From: a virus
DNA length: 49,997 nt
IMG/VR virus record: IMGVR_UViG_3300042886_000012
Location: 1 to 49,997 of that record
Strand: one strand, 5' to 3'
Below are positions 16,928 to 26,714 of this stretch, piece after piece. How positions within the stretch are numbered: position 1 is the stretch's first letter; each line of letters opens with the position of its first letter. The notes under the pieces were generated by a model. The model was not told where the DNA came from. It saw only the letters and a program-made list of their open reading frames with translations, and ran no database searches. Position numbers and translations under genes: made by a program.

Positions 16928-17794
16928 ATGTCAAAAACAATAACAATAAGATTAACACAAGTTGCACAATCTGCTGGACCATTCTCAATCTATGATCAGT
17001 TTGGGAATGTAATAGCAGAAGATGTGTCTAAGAAAACTCTCATTAATGGAATTAACTATTCTGTGAATGATGATGTAATATTAGTTACATTAAAATCTAC
17101 TGGCAATTGTAAATCAGAAAAAACAATACATCTAAGTGATATTACAGAACAAAAATATTTAAACATTAAATTAAAACAAGTTGTAACAGGATGTATATGG
17201 AGACACTTAACTAATATACAATTATACAATTCTTATTATGGTGTAACACATCCATACATAATTGAATATCCATTTGCTTATAGAAATCAAGATGAGATAT
17301 TACAGAATGTAAAAGACTACACTAAAGCATATGAATATATATCTATACCAGATGGTGTCTTTAATGATAACACAAGAATAGAAACAAACAACAAGTGGTT
17401 TAACAAAGCTATTCTATATAATGGACAACAGAGTTCAGGAGTGTTAACTCTTGTTGCTAAACCTCTTAATGACATGCGTGCATACATGCAGTATCCAATA
17501 TTCAATACAGATAGCAAAACAATCACTTACACTAAGAGTGATAACTTCTATCAATACAATACATTCTGGGCTCTGCAGAAAAGTTCTCAAGTTCCATTGT
17601 TTAATACAGGCTGTGAAAACCTTTCTATTGATAAGGTGATTAACCAAAGCAATATGGACTATGGATCAAGAAGTTTCAAGAAAGCTCCACTAAGAGCTAA
17701 AGAGCTCAAGATACGTCATATATTAGATGACAATTGTACAACGCATTTAGTGAGTCAATTCTTAATTGCTCCTGCACAAATCTCATACAAATAA
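16928..17794 (+). CDS. Split-off C-terminal part of the muzzle-like protein, with LTxAG domain
   Basis: 288 aa from the ATG at 16928 (AAATAAT leader). An upstream TTG at 16913 is in frame but overlaps the previous gene and lacks the usual leader. Residues 1-70 resemble the LTxAG domain of the genes at 6216 and 6869 (LTQVAQSAGPFSIYD). From residue 89 the CIWRH segment leads into YNSYYGVTHPYIIEYPFAY and a helical-beta domain ending in QFLIAPAQISYK. As I recall, this region forms the C-terminus of the single-chain muzzle protein in relatives. It probably assembles with the 1735-aa protein. The next gene begins one base after its stop. Confidence 0.65.
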   Translation: MSKTITIRLTQVAQSAGPFSIYDQFGNVIAEDVSKKTLINGINYSVNDDVILVTLKSTGNCKSEKTIHLSDITEQKYLNIKLKQVVTGCIWRHLTNIQLYNSYYGVTHPYIIEYPFAYRNQDEILQNVKDYTKAYEYISIPDGVFNDNTRIETNNKWFNKAILYNGQQSSGVLTLVAKPLNDMRAYMQYPIFNTDSKTITYTKSDNFYQYNTFWALQKSSQVPLFNTGCENLSIDKVINQSNMDYGSRSFKKAPLRAKELKIRHILDDNCTTHLVSQFLIAPAQISYK

Positions 17795-17795
17795 C

Positions 17796-20639
17796 ATGAA
17801 AAAATGGTTAGATAATTATAATGATTCTTCTGTATCATTACCAGAAGGATTTGTTGGTGAAGGAATATTCAATGGTCCTATATTTGAAAACCCTGCTGTT
17901 AAAGGACAGTTTCAGAATGGTGGAAAGAAAAAACCTATAACTACTAGAGAAGATTTTGAACCAAGTATATTAAGTAATATTCCAGGATTAACTTCATTAG
18001 CATCTGGCAATCAACCAGGATATAATAGACAAGAACAGTATGGTCCATTAGGAGATTTATATAAATACTATGGAGGACAACCATTAGAACATGATGTATT
18101 AGTTGAAAGTCAAAATAAGCCATCAACATCTAAAGATAAAAATGCAAAATATATATCTTTAAATCATGATCGAGAATTTGTAAATGAAGTCTTAGATAAT
18201 TATGAAAGAGTATCTTCTGGAAAGTTAGACAAAGATATAGAAAGTAAATTAAATGATAATAGCTGGTCTGTAAGTGGATATAGTAGTGCAGGTAAAGATG
18301 CACATAAAACTAAAAAACAAGGATCAGAACATCATTCAAATGCAATAGGTAGATATACATTAGGAAAAGGAAAAGATAAAAAAGGAGAGTATATTTCATA
18401 TTATGATAAATTTGATCAAGGTACTGGATCAGGTATGAATCCAGGAGAAGCATTAGGTCTAACAAAACCTTTTGAAATATATGATAGAATATATTTAAAA
18501 GATGTAAATAGAAAATTTCAAATAGGAGGAGTAATGCCAGGAGCTGTAGGACATATGTATGCTAGACATGGATCTCCTAGTAAAGGACCACGTAGAAACC
18601 AAACTGATGTTACAGATGCTTCTGCACAGAATGGTGATCAACTAAATCCTCTCAGTTATCCTCAACCAGATCATTATTCTAGTATAAATCCTTTTCTATC
18701 AAGAGATCCAGAATACAATATGTTTATTGGTGGTATAAGTCCTTCATATTCAACTAAAGATTTTTCTATAGGTGCACATGTTGTAGGTGTAGGTAATGAA
18801 GATTTTAGACAGCTTCCTGCTGATTATGGAATAAGAGGGTCATACAACCCTTCAAAAAATCTTTCTATTAATGCTGGATTATCAAAGAATAATATTGGAG
18901 CAGGAATGAGATATAGATTTGAGAATGGTGGAGACATTGCACAAAATGGTCAAGAGATGCAATATTACCAACAAGGATTAGATTGGAAACCTAAGACTAT
19001 TAGTCAAGATGGCACCAAACTTGATTATCACACTGGAGATAAAGTAACTTATGGAACTCCTGAATATAGAGAAGCATACAATAGAGGTGAGGTGATTACA
19101 GATGAAGGAGTTCGTTCTCCTATACAATTAGATGAAGTAGTAATAAAAGGAAAGAAGAAAGATAAGAATTGGTTAGAACAATATGCAAGTAAGATTGCAG
19201 AAGAGAACAGAGATGCTGGACTATTAGGTGCAATTATTGGTACACCTATTTCTGCTATTACAAGTCTTCCACAATTAATGGGAATGAAAGCTTTGACAGG
19301 AGAAATGCAAAGACCCTCAGAAGGATTAGATATTAAAAATCCTTATGGTGCTATGGCAGTTGATGCTATAGCAGATCCTGCAAATTTAGTTGGTGCTAAT
19401 ATTTTAACAAAAGGAAAAGCACTTTCTAAATTAGGAAAAATACCAACAAGTATAGCTCCTGAGTTAAGACAAGGGTTACAAACTAATGGGTTTTTAGATA
19501 TGTTTAAATCTAAAAAACCTACAAATATATCAGGGCAAGACTGGTTACATAAATGGAATAATGATCCAATTACATTAAATAAAATAGCCAAGCGTGAAAA
19601 GGTATTAGAAACACCTTCTCATCCTCGTTTTGAAGAGGCATTCCCTGAGTATCCACTTATAAGAGAAGGGCAGTTAGCAGACAAAGAACTTAATGATATA
19701 AAAACTGAATTTATTAATAGTATTAGTAATGAAAGAGATTTTCCAATTAATACAGATGTAAAAAAAATTCCTGTATTAAATTATGAAGATTTAAAAATAA
19801 ATGAACCACAAACATATAAAGAGACTATCAATAAATCTATGGGTATATCACCAGGAAGAAGTAAGGTATATATAGATGATGCACAATTTAAAAACTTACC
19901 TTTAGAAAGAAAAGAATCAACAAAAGTTCATGAACTTACACATTCTGCAGAAAATAATGGGGATAATTTAACAATTAATGAACAAAAAGAATTGTTAGCA
20001 CCTTTTGATAAAAACAATTTTCAATTGGATAGACCAATTTGGGATGGTAAAACTTATGGGGAATCATATTATACAGAACCAACAGAAATACATGCTAGAA
20101 TGAATCAAGGAAGATTTCAGTTAGGGCTTTCTCCAAAAGATAAATTTACTGAAGAAATGTTTGATAAGGTATCTAAAGAAAATGATTGGCAAGGAATGGG
20201 TAAATATATAAAAGATAAAAAAGGATTTATAGATTTAATGAATAATTTTTGGGCTGTTCCACCAGCAGTAATAGGAGCTGGAGCATTACAACAAACTAAT
20301 CAAGAAGAAGCTCCACAAATGAAAAAAGGAGGAATCATTAAAGATGATAGAGGACAATGGGATCATCCAGGAGAGATAACAGAAATAGGTTCTAACCAAA
20401 TAACAATGCAAGGAGTGCCTTATCCTGTTCTTGGTATATCTGATACAGGAGATACAAAACTAATGAATCCAGGAAAGAACTATAAGTTTAAAGGGAAGAA
20501 GGTAACTGAATATCCTATGGCTAAGAATGGTGTAAATCAACAAGACCAAAAAACTTTGCAACAATTAGATCAATTGACTAACTTTACAAACTATAATAAA
20601 CCACAACCAGGAGGCTGGCTAAACAAATATAAATCATGA
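17796..20639 (+). CDS. Large cargo/ejection-type virion protein with HELTH zincin motif
   Basis: 947 aa from the ATG at 17796. The frame is open further upstream, but this start has the A-rich leader and lies just after the previous stop. It is a multi-part protein with recurring short motifs of the type F/Y-x-N-G-G (FQNGGKK, FENGGD). A Gly/Ala-rich hydrophobic segment lies near residues 470-500. LDEVVIKG is at 445-452. A zinc-protease motif HELTH is at 712-716 with a possible third ligand E764 (PTEIHAR). A C-terminal domain contains QITMQGVPYPVLGISDTGD, a segment I recall in many Bacteroidota phage virion proteins. Likely roles are packaged cargo injected with DNA, with peptidase activity for cell-wall passage or protein processing. 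The TGA stop overlaps the next start by four bases. Confidence 0.75.
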   Translation: MKKWLDNYNDSSVSLPEGFVGEGIFNGPIFENPAVKGQFQNGGKKKPITTREDFEPSILSNIPGLTSLASGNQPGYNRQEQYGPLGDLYKYYGGQPLEHDVLVESQNKPSTSKDKNAKYISLNHDREFVNEVLDNYERVSSGKLDKDIESKLNDNSWSVSGYSSAGKDAHKTKKQGSEHHSNAIGRYTLGKGKDKKGEYISYYDKFDQGTGSGMNPGEALGLTKPFEIYDRIYLKDVNRKFQIGGVMPGAVGHMYARHGSPSKGPRRNQTDVTDASAQNGDQLNPLSYPQPDHYSSINPFLSRDPEYNMFIGGISPSYSTKDFSIGAHVVGVGNEDFRQLPADYGIRGSYNPSKNLSINAGLSKNNIGAGMRYRFENGGDIAQNGQEMQYYQQGLDWKPKTISQDGTKLDYHTGDKVTYGTPEYREAYNRGEVITDEGVRSPIQLDEVVIKGKKKDKNWLEQYASKIAEENRDAGLLGAIIGTPISAITSLPQLMGMKALTGEMQRPSEGLDIKNPYGAMAVDAIADPANLVGANILTKGKALSKLGKIPTSIAPELRQGLQTNGFLDMFKSKKPTNISGQDWLHKWNNDPITLNKIAKREKVLETPSHPRFEEAFPEYPLIREGQLADKELNDIKTEFINSISNERDFPINTDVKKIPVLNYEDLKINEPQTYKETINKSMGISPGRSKVYIDDAQFKNLPLERKESTKVHELTHSAENNGDNLTINEQKELLAPFDKNNFQLDRPIWDGKTYGESYYTEPTEIHARMNQGRFQLGLSPKDKFTEEMFDKVSKENDWQGMGKYIKDKKGFIDLMNNFWAVPPAVIGAGALQQTNQEEAPQMKKGGIIKDDRGQWDHPGEITEIGSNQITMQGVPYPVLGISDTGDTKLMNPGKNYKFKGKKVTEYPMAKNGVNQQDQKTLQQLDQLTNFTNYNKPQPGGWLNKYKS

Positions 20640-23600
20640 AAGCACAAATTTTAAAAATTGCAGGAGTTAAATCTGAAAAGGAGTTCTACAAAAAGTATCC
20701 TTCAGAAGAAGCCTTTATGAAGAAACATGGTAAAGAGTTTAAGAAAGCTCAAACTGGTGCTGCAATAAATGCATCACAAGTACGTCAACCAGCTTTTAAA
20801 CCTTTAAATTATCAAGATCAATTTGATGAGGTTGATAAAATGTTAACAGGTTCGACAGCTGCACAAAGACAAGAGCTTGCACTTAAACAACAGGCTGCTT
20901 CAAAAGATAGTGGAGGTGGTGGTGGATTTGATATTGCTGGTCTTATTAAGTTAGCTGGTGGTGCTATGCAAGGAGGAGAAGGCATGGGTGACATCGCTGG
21001 AGCAGAAGCAGCAAGATATGGAGCAGATATTCATAGAGCACAGTTTGGTGGTAACTATGATTTAGGAAAGAGTCCTGATTTTTCAGTAAATGCTAATCAA
21101 GGATTCTCTCCAAAACAAAATAGTTTCTCTATGCAAGCTCCTAAGTTTAATGCATATGATCCTCAAGGGGATCAGGCAGGTGGGAAAATGGCTCAAGGTA
21201 TTTTTAGTGGTGCACGTTCTGTAGCAGATAGTCCTTTTTCAGCTCCTGGTGATACATTGTCTAAAATTGGAGGAGCTGTAAGTCAATTTGCAGGACCAGT
21301 TGGAAGTATTATTAGTGGTATTGGACAATTGGCTGGTGCAAAAAAAGCAAGGAAAGCTGCTGAACAAGCAAGGGATGTAAGTAAAGTATCTCTTAAAGCA
21401 GCAGAAAGCGTTGATGTAGATGCAAGAAGACAACAATCTGAAAACATAGCTAAGCAAAGAGAAGCACAAATGCCAGTTAATACAGGAGAAGAATTCTTCC
21501 CTATATATGGTGTAGGTACAAATGTTCTTGCTAGAAATGGTCTTAGATTACAAGGTGGTGGAGAAATACAAAATACATTTGATCCAAATGATATATATAT
21601 GGATAGTGGATATGAGCCATTAAATGATAGTAATATAAAACAATATGCACAAGGTGGAAGATTATATCAAATGCAAGATGGTGGAGGAACTCCATGGGGA
21701 GCAATATCACAAAAAGCTACAGGTATAGGGCAATCATTAATGGGTGGTCAAAATGCTGGAGGTGGTATTGGTAGTACTATTGGTTCAACTCTTGGTATGG
21801 TAGGTGGTCCTATAGGTTCTGCAATAGGTGGATTTGTTGGAGGTATAGCTGGTAATCTTTTAGATACAAATTCTAAGAAAATGAAGAAAGCACAAGATGC
21901 CACACAAAGAAATATGCAAGGAATGGCTAATGCTAATATGGCTAAAGGTATTCAAGCACAAAACCAATCTTATATGAAAGATGGCGGATGGGTTTCTAAT
22001 GATTGGACACCACAAGTGATTGCTACATTTGGTGAACATAAACTATCAGATCTTCTTCAACCTCCTCATGATGCAGATATGCTAAGAGCTGGTGGACATC
22101 TAAGAAGTTATACACCTCCTAGTGATAGAGCTATGGAAACTTATGAAGATGGTGGAGAGATTCAATCTTATGGGTTAGGTGGACAACTTAAAACTCATTG
22201 GGGTGGAGGAGCTGAAACTATTTCACGTAATCCTTATTTACCTGGTACAGGAGAAACAGTTATGTTTAGAGGTAAGAGTCATGAAGAATATTCTCCTAAT
22301 GGAGAAACAGGCATTGGTGTTACATATGGTGGTAACCCAGTAGAAGTAGAAAGAGGAGAACCTATGGTAGAGTTAGAAGAAGGTGGAACAATAGATCCTG
22401 AAACAGGAGAAGTTCAAAAATCAGGAGTGGTGTTTGGTAACTTACAAATACCTAATCAATATATAGATATGCTAGGAGATAAAAATGCTAAAGGTAAAAA
22501 GTTTAAAAACTATGTAGCTGATCTATCTAAGATAGAAGAGAAACAAAATACTATTATAGATAAATCATCTAAAGAACTTAGTGCTCTTGATCCAATAAAC
22601 TCTTTTGATAAGTTAAAGCTTACAGCATTACAAGCTAATATACAAGGAGCTAATATGAAACTTAAAGAACTAGCTGATAAAAAGATAAACGCAGCTTCTC
22701 TTCAGAATGCTATCAATGATACAGCAGAAGAACGTGGTTTAGTTGCTGATGATCTTGCTAGAGGTAAAGTAAAGGTGGATAAAGAAGCTCAAAAACAATC
22801 TGCTAAGTTTGGTGGTAAGTTTACACAAGCACAAACTGGTTGGTATAATGATAATCCTATAGGAGGTGCTGAAGATTATGGACAAGTAGATATGCAAGGT
22901 GGAGAACTTAATGAAGTTGTTATTACTCCAAAAACAAAACTATTAGTTGAACCAGAAGAAAGACAGTCATATATGTGGGGTGATGAAGTTGAGCAAATAG
23001 AAGAAGATGACATGTTTGATTATTATATGGGTGATGATGAATCTGATACTCCATCTAATAAAAAAACATCAACAAAATCTGGCAAGAAAAGTGATTGGTG
23101 GGATAAAGCTACTTTGTTTGCTAATGCAACACTTCCTTATTTTAGACCAAGTGATGTAGAAGGATTAGATATGGCTCAACTATATCCAGAAATGTTTGCG
23201 ATGGCTACTAATCAAGTTAGTCCTGTATGGACTCAATCTGATCAATATAATCCATTAATGGATTATGAAATAAATAGACAATCTGCTAAGAATGATTTAA
23301 TTGCACAAACAAGAGCTGCACAAAGACAAGTAGGTTATAATCCAGCAATGCAGGCAGCTATAGCAGCACAAGCATATGAACCTATGCAAAAATTAAATGA
23401 AGCAGATTTTATTGCAAATCAAGAAATAAAAAATAGAATACGTAATGAAAATAGAAGTATGTTTGATCAGTCTAAAAAAGTAAACTTTGAAAGATTTGAT
23501 AATCAATATAAGAGACAGCAAGAAGCTTTAGCTAATACAAAAGCTACAACACTAGCAGCTCTTAATTCTATATCTGATAAGTATGCTAAGAATAAACTAG

Positions 23601-23839
23601 AAAAGAATACACTAGCAACATATGAGAATATGTACAACTATAGATTTGGTCCTAACTTCAGAGCACAGAACATGAATCCTTTAGCACAGTTTGATACAGA
23701 TTATAAAGGAGCTTCTGCTGAAGAACTAGAAGCTATGTCAGTTCTTAAGAAAGCACAAGATAAAAAAGAAGCTGCTGCTGCTAAGAAAACTGCTACAGCT
23801 AGAAACGGTTCTATCGTAAAATCTTATAAGAATATATAA
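20636..23839 (+). CDS. Large cargo/ejection-type virion protein with glycine-zipper segments
   Basis: 1067 aa. The start MKAQILKIAGVKSEKEFYKKY leads into a helical region. At least two Gly/Ala-rich hydrophobic stretches follow: near residue 220 (FAGPVGSIISGIGQLAGAKK) and near residues 375-415 (GSTIGSTLGMVGGPIGSAIG). These are typical of proteins that insert in or cross membranes. Many G-G motifs recur (YAQGGRL, YMKDGGW, YEDGGEI). LNEVVITPK is at 758-766. The final third is long and helical, ending KNGSIVKSYKNI. It resembles P22-type injected pilot proteins in build only, and crAss-like cargo proteins in context. No catalytic motif was found. It overlaps the previous gene by ATGA. Confidence 0.72.
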   Translation: MKAQILKIAGVKSEKEFYKKYPSEEAFMKKHGKEFKKAQTGAAINASQVRQPAFKPLNYQDQFDEVDKMLTGSTAAQRQELALKQQAASKDSGGGGGFDIAGLIKLAGGAMQGGEGMGDIAGAEAARYGADIHRAQFGGNYDLGKSPDFSVNANQGFSPKQNSFSMQAPKFNAYDPQGDQAGGKMAQGIFSGARSVADSPFSAPGDTLSKIGGAVSQFAGPVGSIISGIGQLAGAKKARKAAEQARDVSKVSLKAAESVDVDARRQQSENIAKQREAQMPVNTGEEFFPIYGVGTNVLARNGLRLQGGGEIQNTFDPNDIYMDSGYEPLNDSNIKQYAQGGRLYQMQDGGGTPWGAISQKATGIGQSLMGGQNAGGGIGSTIGSTLGMVGGPIGSAIGGFVGGIAGNLLDTNSKKMKKAQDATQRNMQGMANANMAKGIQAQNQSYMKDGGWVSNDWTPQVIATFGEHKLSDLLQPPHDADMLRAGGHLRSYTPPSDRAMETYEDGGEIQSYGLGGQLKTHWGGGAETISRNPYLPGTGETVMFRGKSHEEYSPNGETGIGVTYGGNPVEVERGEPMVELEEGGTIDPETGEVQKSGVVFGNLQIPNQYIDMLGDKNAKGKKFKNYVADLSKIEEKQNTIIDKSSKELSALDPINSFDKLKLTALQANIQGANMKLKELADKKINAASLQNAINDTAEERGLVADDLARGKVKVDKEAQKQSAKFGGKFTQAQTGWYNDNPIGGAEDYGQVDMQGGELNEVVITPKTKLLVEPEERQSYMWGDEVEQIEEDDMFDYYMGDDESDTPSNKKTSTKSGKKSDWWDKATLFANATLPYFRPSDVEGLDMAQLYPEMFAMATNQVSPVWTQSDQYNPLMDYEINRQSAKNDLIAQTRAAQRQVGYNPAMQAAIAAQAYEPMQKLNEADFIANQEIKNRIRNENRSMFDQSKKVNFERFDNQYKRQQEALANTKATTLAALNSISDKYAKNKLEKNTLATYENMYNYRFGPNFRAQNMNPLAQFDTDYKGASAEELEAMSVLKKAQDKKEAAAAKKTATARNGSIVKSYKNI

Positions 23840-23880
23840 CTAAACTCATTATAAAAAATTACTACAAAATGTTATTAAAT

Positions 23881-23911
23881 TTTGATAGTATAATAATTTA
23901 AATTAAATTTG
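23881..23911 (+). promoter_or_regulatory. Bacteroidota-type promoter, exact match
   Basis: TTTG (23881-23884), a 19-nt spacer, then TAAATTTG (23904-23911), an exact match to the consensus TTTG-N19..21-TAnnTTTG. The predicted start site is near 23917, where an AT palindrome lies (TACATA-TTTA-TATGTA, 23918-23933). The gene start is at 23949. The 109-nt gap 23840-23948 holds no gene. Confidence 0.75.
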
Positions 23912-23948
23912 CTAATCTACATATTTATATGTATTAAAATAACAGACT

Positions 23949-26714
23949 ATGGCTTCATGGGCAGATAAAATACCAACTTTCAATCCTTATGTTCAACAGT
24001 TACCAGTGGAAGCAATGGTAAAGGTTGGTATGGCTAAACAGCAACAATATGAAGAGGGAGTACAAAAGATACAAACAAGTATTGACAATGTTGCAGGTCT
24101 TGATGTTGGAAGAGATGTTGATAAGAAATACTTACAATCTAAACTTGATTCATTGGGTAACAATTTAAAACTAGTGGCTGCTGGAGATTTTTCTAATTTC
24201 CAGTTAGTCAACTCTGTTTCTGGCATGGCTAAACAAATTAGTAAAGATGAGTATGTTCAATCTGCAGTTATGTCAACTGCTAATGATAGAAAACAGTCTG
24301 CACAAATAGAAGAAGCAAGAGAGAAAGGTACACTCACACCACATGCAGAACATTACTATAGTTTAAAACGTAATGCATATTATAATAATAATAGTTTAAA
24401 AGGCGAAGATGGTAAACCTATTACATTTTCTGGCAAGTATGTTCAATCATGGGATATAGATAAAAATATTTTAGAGTCTATTAAAGCTGTTGGAGATAGC
24501 AAATGGACAACTGAGAATGTTTTTAAAATGGATGGTAATAATCAGATAATGAAGGATAAGTCTGGAGCTCCTATATATTCTGAATATGCTATAAAAGAAA
24601 TAAGAGAAGGAAGATTTAGTGAAAATGTCGCAGCTGCTATTGATAGTGTATTGACAAGACCAGAAGCTAATCAAGAATTAACTATGCGAGGTGTCTATAA
24701 TTATAGAGGATATAATGATATTAATCAGTTTGTTAAGGAATATGATGATGAAAAAAATATTGCTATAAAAAATAATGAATCTAAGAAATTTGAGTTAATG
24801 GCAGCTTTTACAACAGAGAAAGATCCTGAAGTAAAGAAACAGATACAAGCTTTAATAACTAGAACTGATGCTGAAATAACTAGTCTTCAAAACAATGAAG
24901 ATCCTAGAGTGACAGATGCTAAACAGTTTGGTGATTTAGATGCTTACAAAGCAGCAAAAGAAACTAGAAAAGTTAGAAATCAATATATGACTTCTGGTGT
25001 TACAGAACATGTATCTAGAGAATACATTAAAAGTATTCCTTATGAAGTAGCTAGAGAGAAGATAAAAGATGAAAGAGATTGGTCGTCAAAACAAGATGCT
25101 TCTAATAGAGGGTGGTTTACAGCAAAAGATAACTCAGCTAGAGGGTGGGCAAATACTAATATAGCAGAAAAAAACTATGACCTTAATAAAAGAAAGGTTG
25201 ATGCTGCATTAGGGATACCAGGTGCTCCTAAGCCTGGAGACTATGGTGCTGAAAAACCTGTACAATATGCAGATTTATATGTATCTACAATGAAAGAAGG
25301 AACAGATTTAACTAACACACATAATGCTGAAGTTAAAAAATTTGTATTTGATTATATAAAATCTGTTAACTATGGTAATGGTAACGATGTAGAAGATAAA
25401 AAAATAAAAGATGATATGAATAAGTGGATTAAACAAGATCCAAACTGGTTAACTTCTTTTTATGATAAAGCAAAAACTAAAGTTAAAAGAGACCCTAACA
25501 ATAAATTTTTCTCAGATTTAGCTACAAATATTCCTAAATTAGAACAAACTGAAACAGCATTAGAAGATAATTCTAGAAAAATAAAAGAAATGAATGCAGA
25601 TCCTGATGTTCTTTCTAGAGGAGGAAAAGTAGTTGCTACAGAAAATATGTTAAAAGGATTCACTCCATTTGTTCTTGATTATGAAGGTAATGACCAAGGA
25701 TTTTTAGCTGGTGGAACAAGAGGTTTATTTCAACCTCAACAAAAATATAAAGTGACAGTTACAGCTGCAGATATAATGAATGCTGGAATTGTTAATAGTA
25801 CTCAAAAATTATTTTCTACTCCTGCTGAAGTAGCTTTATATAAAAAAGCTAAACAAGATTTAGAGACTAAATTTCATGTTGATGCAAGTTATATAGTAGG
25901 CAAGTTGGGAGTTAGTAGTCCATCAGGTTCACCAGTAATAAGACAACATCAAGCTGCAATTAATAGAATAGTACAAGGAGTAAGTTCACAAAAATTTGCA
26001 GATGTTTTAGAAGCTAAAGGAAAAGCTTTAGAAAAAATTACTAAAGGAAATATATCAATGTTAGTTCCTGTTTATGGTAAAGATGCAAAAGGACCAGAAG
26101 TAAATACTACAAACAATAATATTCAAACAGTATTAAATACATATAAAGGAACAGATATAGATGTTTCTAATTTTGCAAGTGCATTTTCTGGAAAAAATAC
26201 AAAAGGATATAGTGTAAATATAGGAGTAGATAGAAGTGGATATAAAGATAATTACACTCTTGAACTTTATGATGGTAAACAAAAATTACAATCTTTACCT
26301 ATAACTGATTATCATGCATCAATGATTAAACCAGGATTATCTGTTGCACCAAGAATATCTAGAGCTCAACAACTTGTACATGTTAGTGGAGATAAACAAA
26401 CTACTAATAGCGTTACAGGAGATCTAAATAAACCTGGAGCATATAAAGGAGCTATGTACAAACAAAACTATTTTATAGATAAGTTCAACAGGCAAGATAT
26501 TTATGGATCTGATGTAAAAATAAATGGTCAAGGTCAAGCAAATTTATATTTATATAAAAAAGATAGAGATGGTGATGTAGTTGCTATACCAATTAAAGGT
26601 ACAAATTCTATTTATCCTAAAGCATTTACATCAGTTGATGATGCAGAAGATTTTTTACTAAATACATTAAATAGTTCAGGTCAAATAGATAATTTTATAA
26701 ACAATTATAAATAA
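23949..26714 (+). CDS. Large helical cargo/ejection-type virion protein
   Basis: 921 aa. The start MASWADKIPTFNPYVQQLP is a pattern I recall from a conserved large virion protein of crAss-like and related phages. The N-terminal half is strongly helical with heptad-like stretches (about residues 20-130 and 265-330), consistent with coiled coils. The C-terminal part mixes beta and helix. Cys residues are absent or very rare. No enzymatic motif was seen. It has its own promoter (23881-23911) and its TAA stop overlaps the next start (TAATG), so it leads the operon that carries the polymerase and nuclease giants. A tail-stored or capsid-stored cargo protein is likely; injection is inferred from context. 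Confidence 0.72.
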   Translation: MASWADKIPTFNPYVQQLPVEAMVKVGMAKQQQYEEGVQKIQTSIDNVAGLDVGRDVDKKYLQSKLDSLGNNLKLVAAGDFSNFQLVNSVSGMAKQISKDEYVQSAVMSTANDRKQSAQIEEAREKGTLTPHAEHYYSLKRNAYYNNNSLKGEDGKPITFSGKYVQSWDIDKNILESIKAVGDSKWTTENVFKMDGNNQIMKDKSGAPIYSEYAIKEIREGRFSENVAAAIDSVLTRPEANQELTMRGVYNYRGYNDINQFVKEYDDEKNIAIKNNESKKFELMAAFTTEKDPEVKKQIQALITRTDAEITSLQNNEDPRVTDAKQFGDLDAYKAAKETRKVRNQYMTSGVTEHVSREYIKSIPYEVAREKIKDERDWSSKQDASNRGWFTAKDNSARGWANTNIAEKNYDLNKRKVDAALGIPGAPKPGDYGAEKPVQYADLYVSTMKEGTDLTNTHNAEVKKFVFDYIKSVNYGNGNDVEDKKIKDDMNKWIKQDPNWLTSFYDKAKTKVKRDPNNKFFSDLATNIPKLEQTETALEDNSRKIKEMNADPDVLSRGGKVVATENMLKGFTPFVLDYEGNDQGFLAGGTRGLFQPQQKYKVTVTAADIMNAGIVNSTQKLFSTPAEVALYKKAKQDLETKFHVDASYIVGKLGVSSPSGSPVIRQHQAAINRIVQGVSSQKFADVLEAKGKALEKITKGNISMLVPVYGKDAKGPEVNTTNNNIQTVLNTYKGTDIDVSNFASAFSGKNTKGYSVNIGVDRSGYKDNYTLELYDGKQKLQSLPITDYHASMIKPGLSVAPRISRAQQLVHVSGDKQTTNSVTGDLNKPGAYKGAMYKQNYFIDKFNRQDIYGSDVKINGQGQANLYLYKKDRDGDVVAIPIKGTNSIYPKAFTSVDDAEDFLLNTLNSSGQIDNFINNYK

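Noticed and set aside
16913-16930. TTG at 16913 as start of the split muzzle gene
   Set aside because: It overlaps the previous gene; the ATG at 16928 has the typical AAATAAT leader.
17766-17798. TTG at 17766 as start of the 947-aa gene
   Set aside because: It overlaps the previous gene by 29 nt; the ATG at 17796 begins one base after that gene ends.
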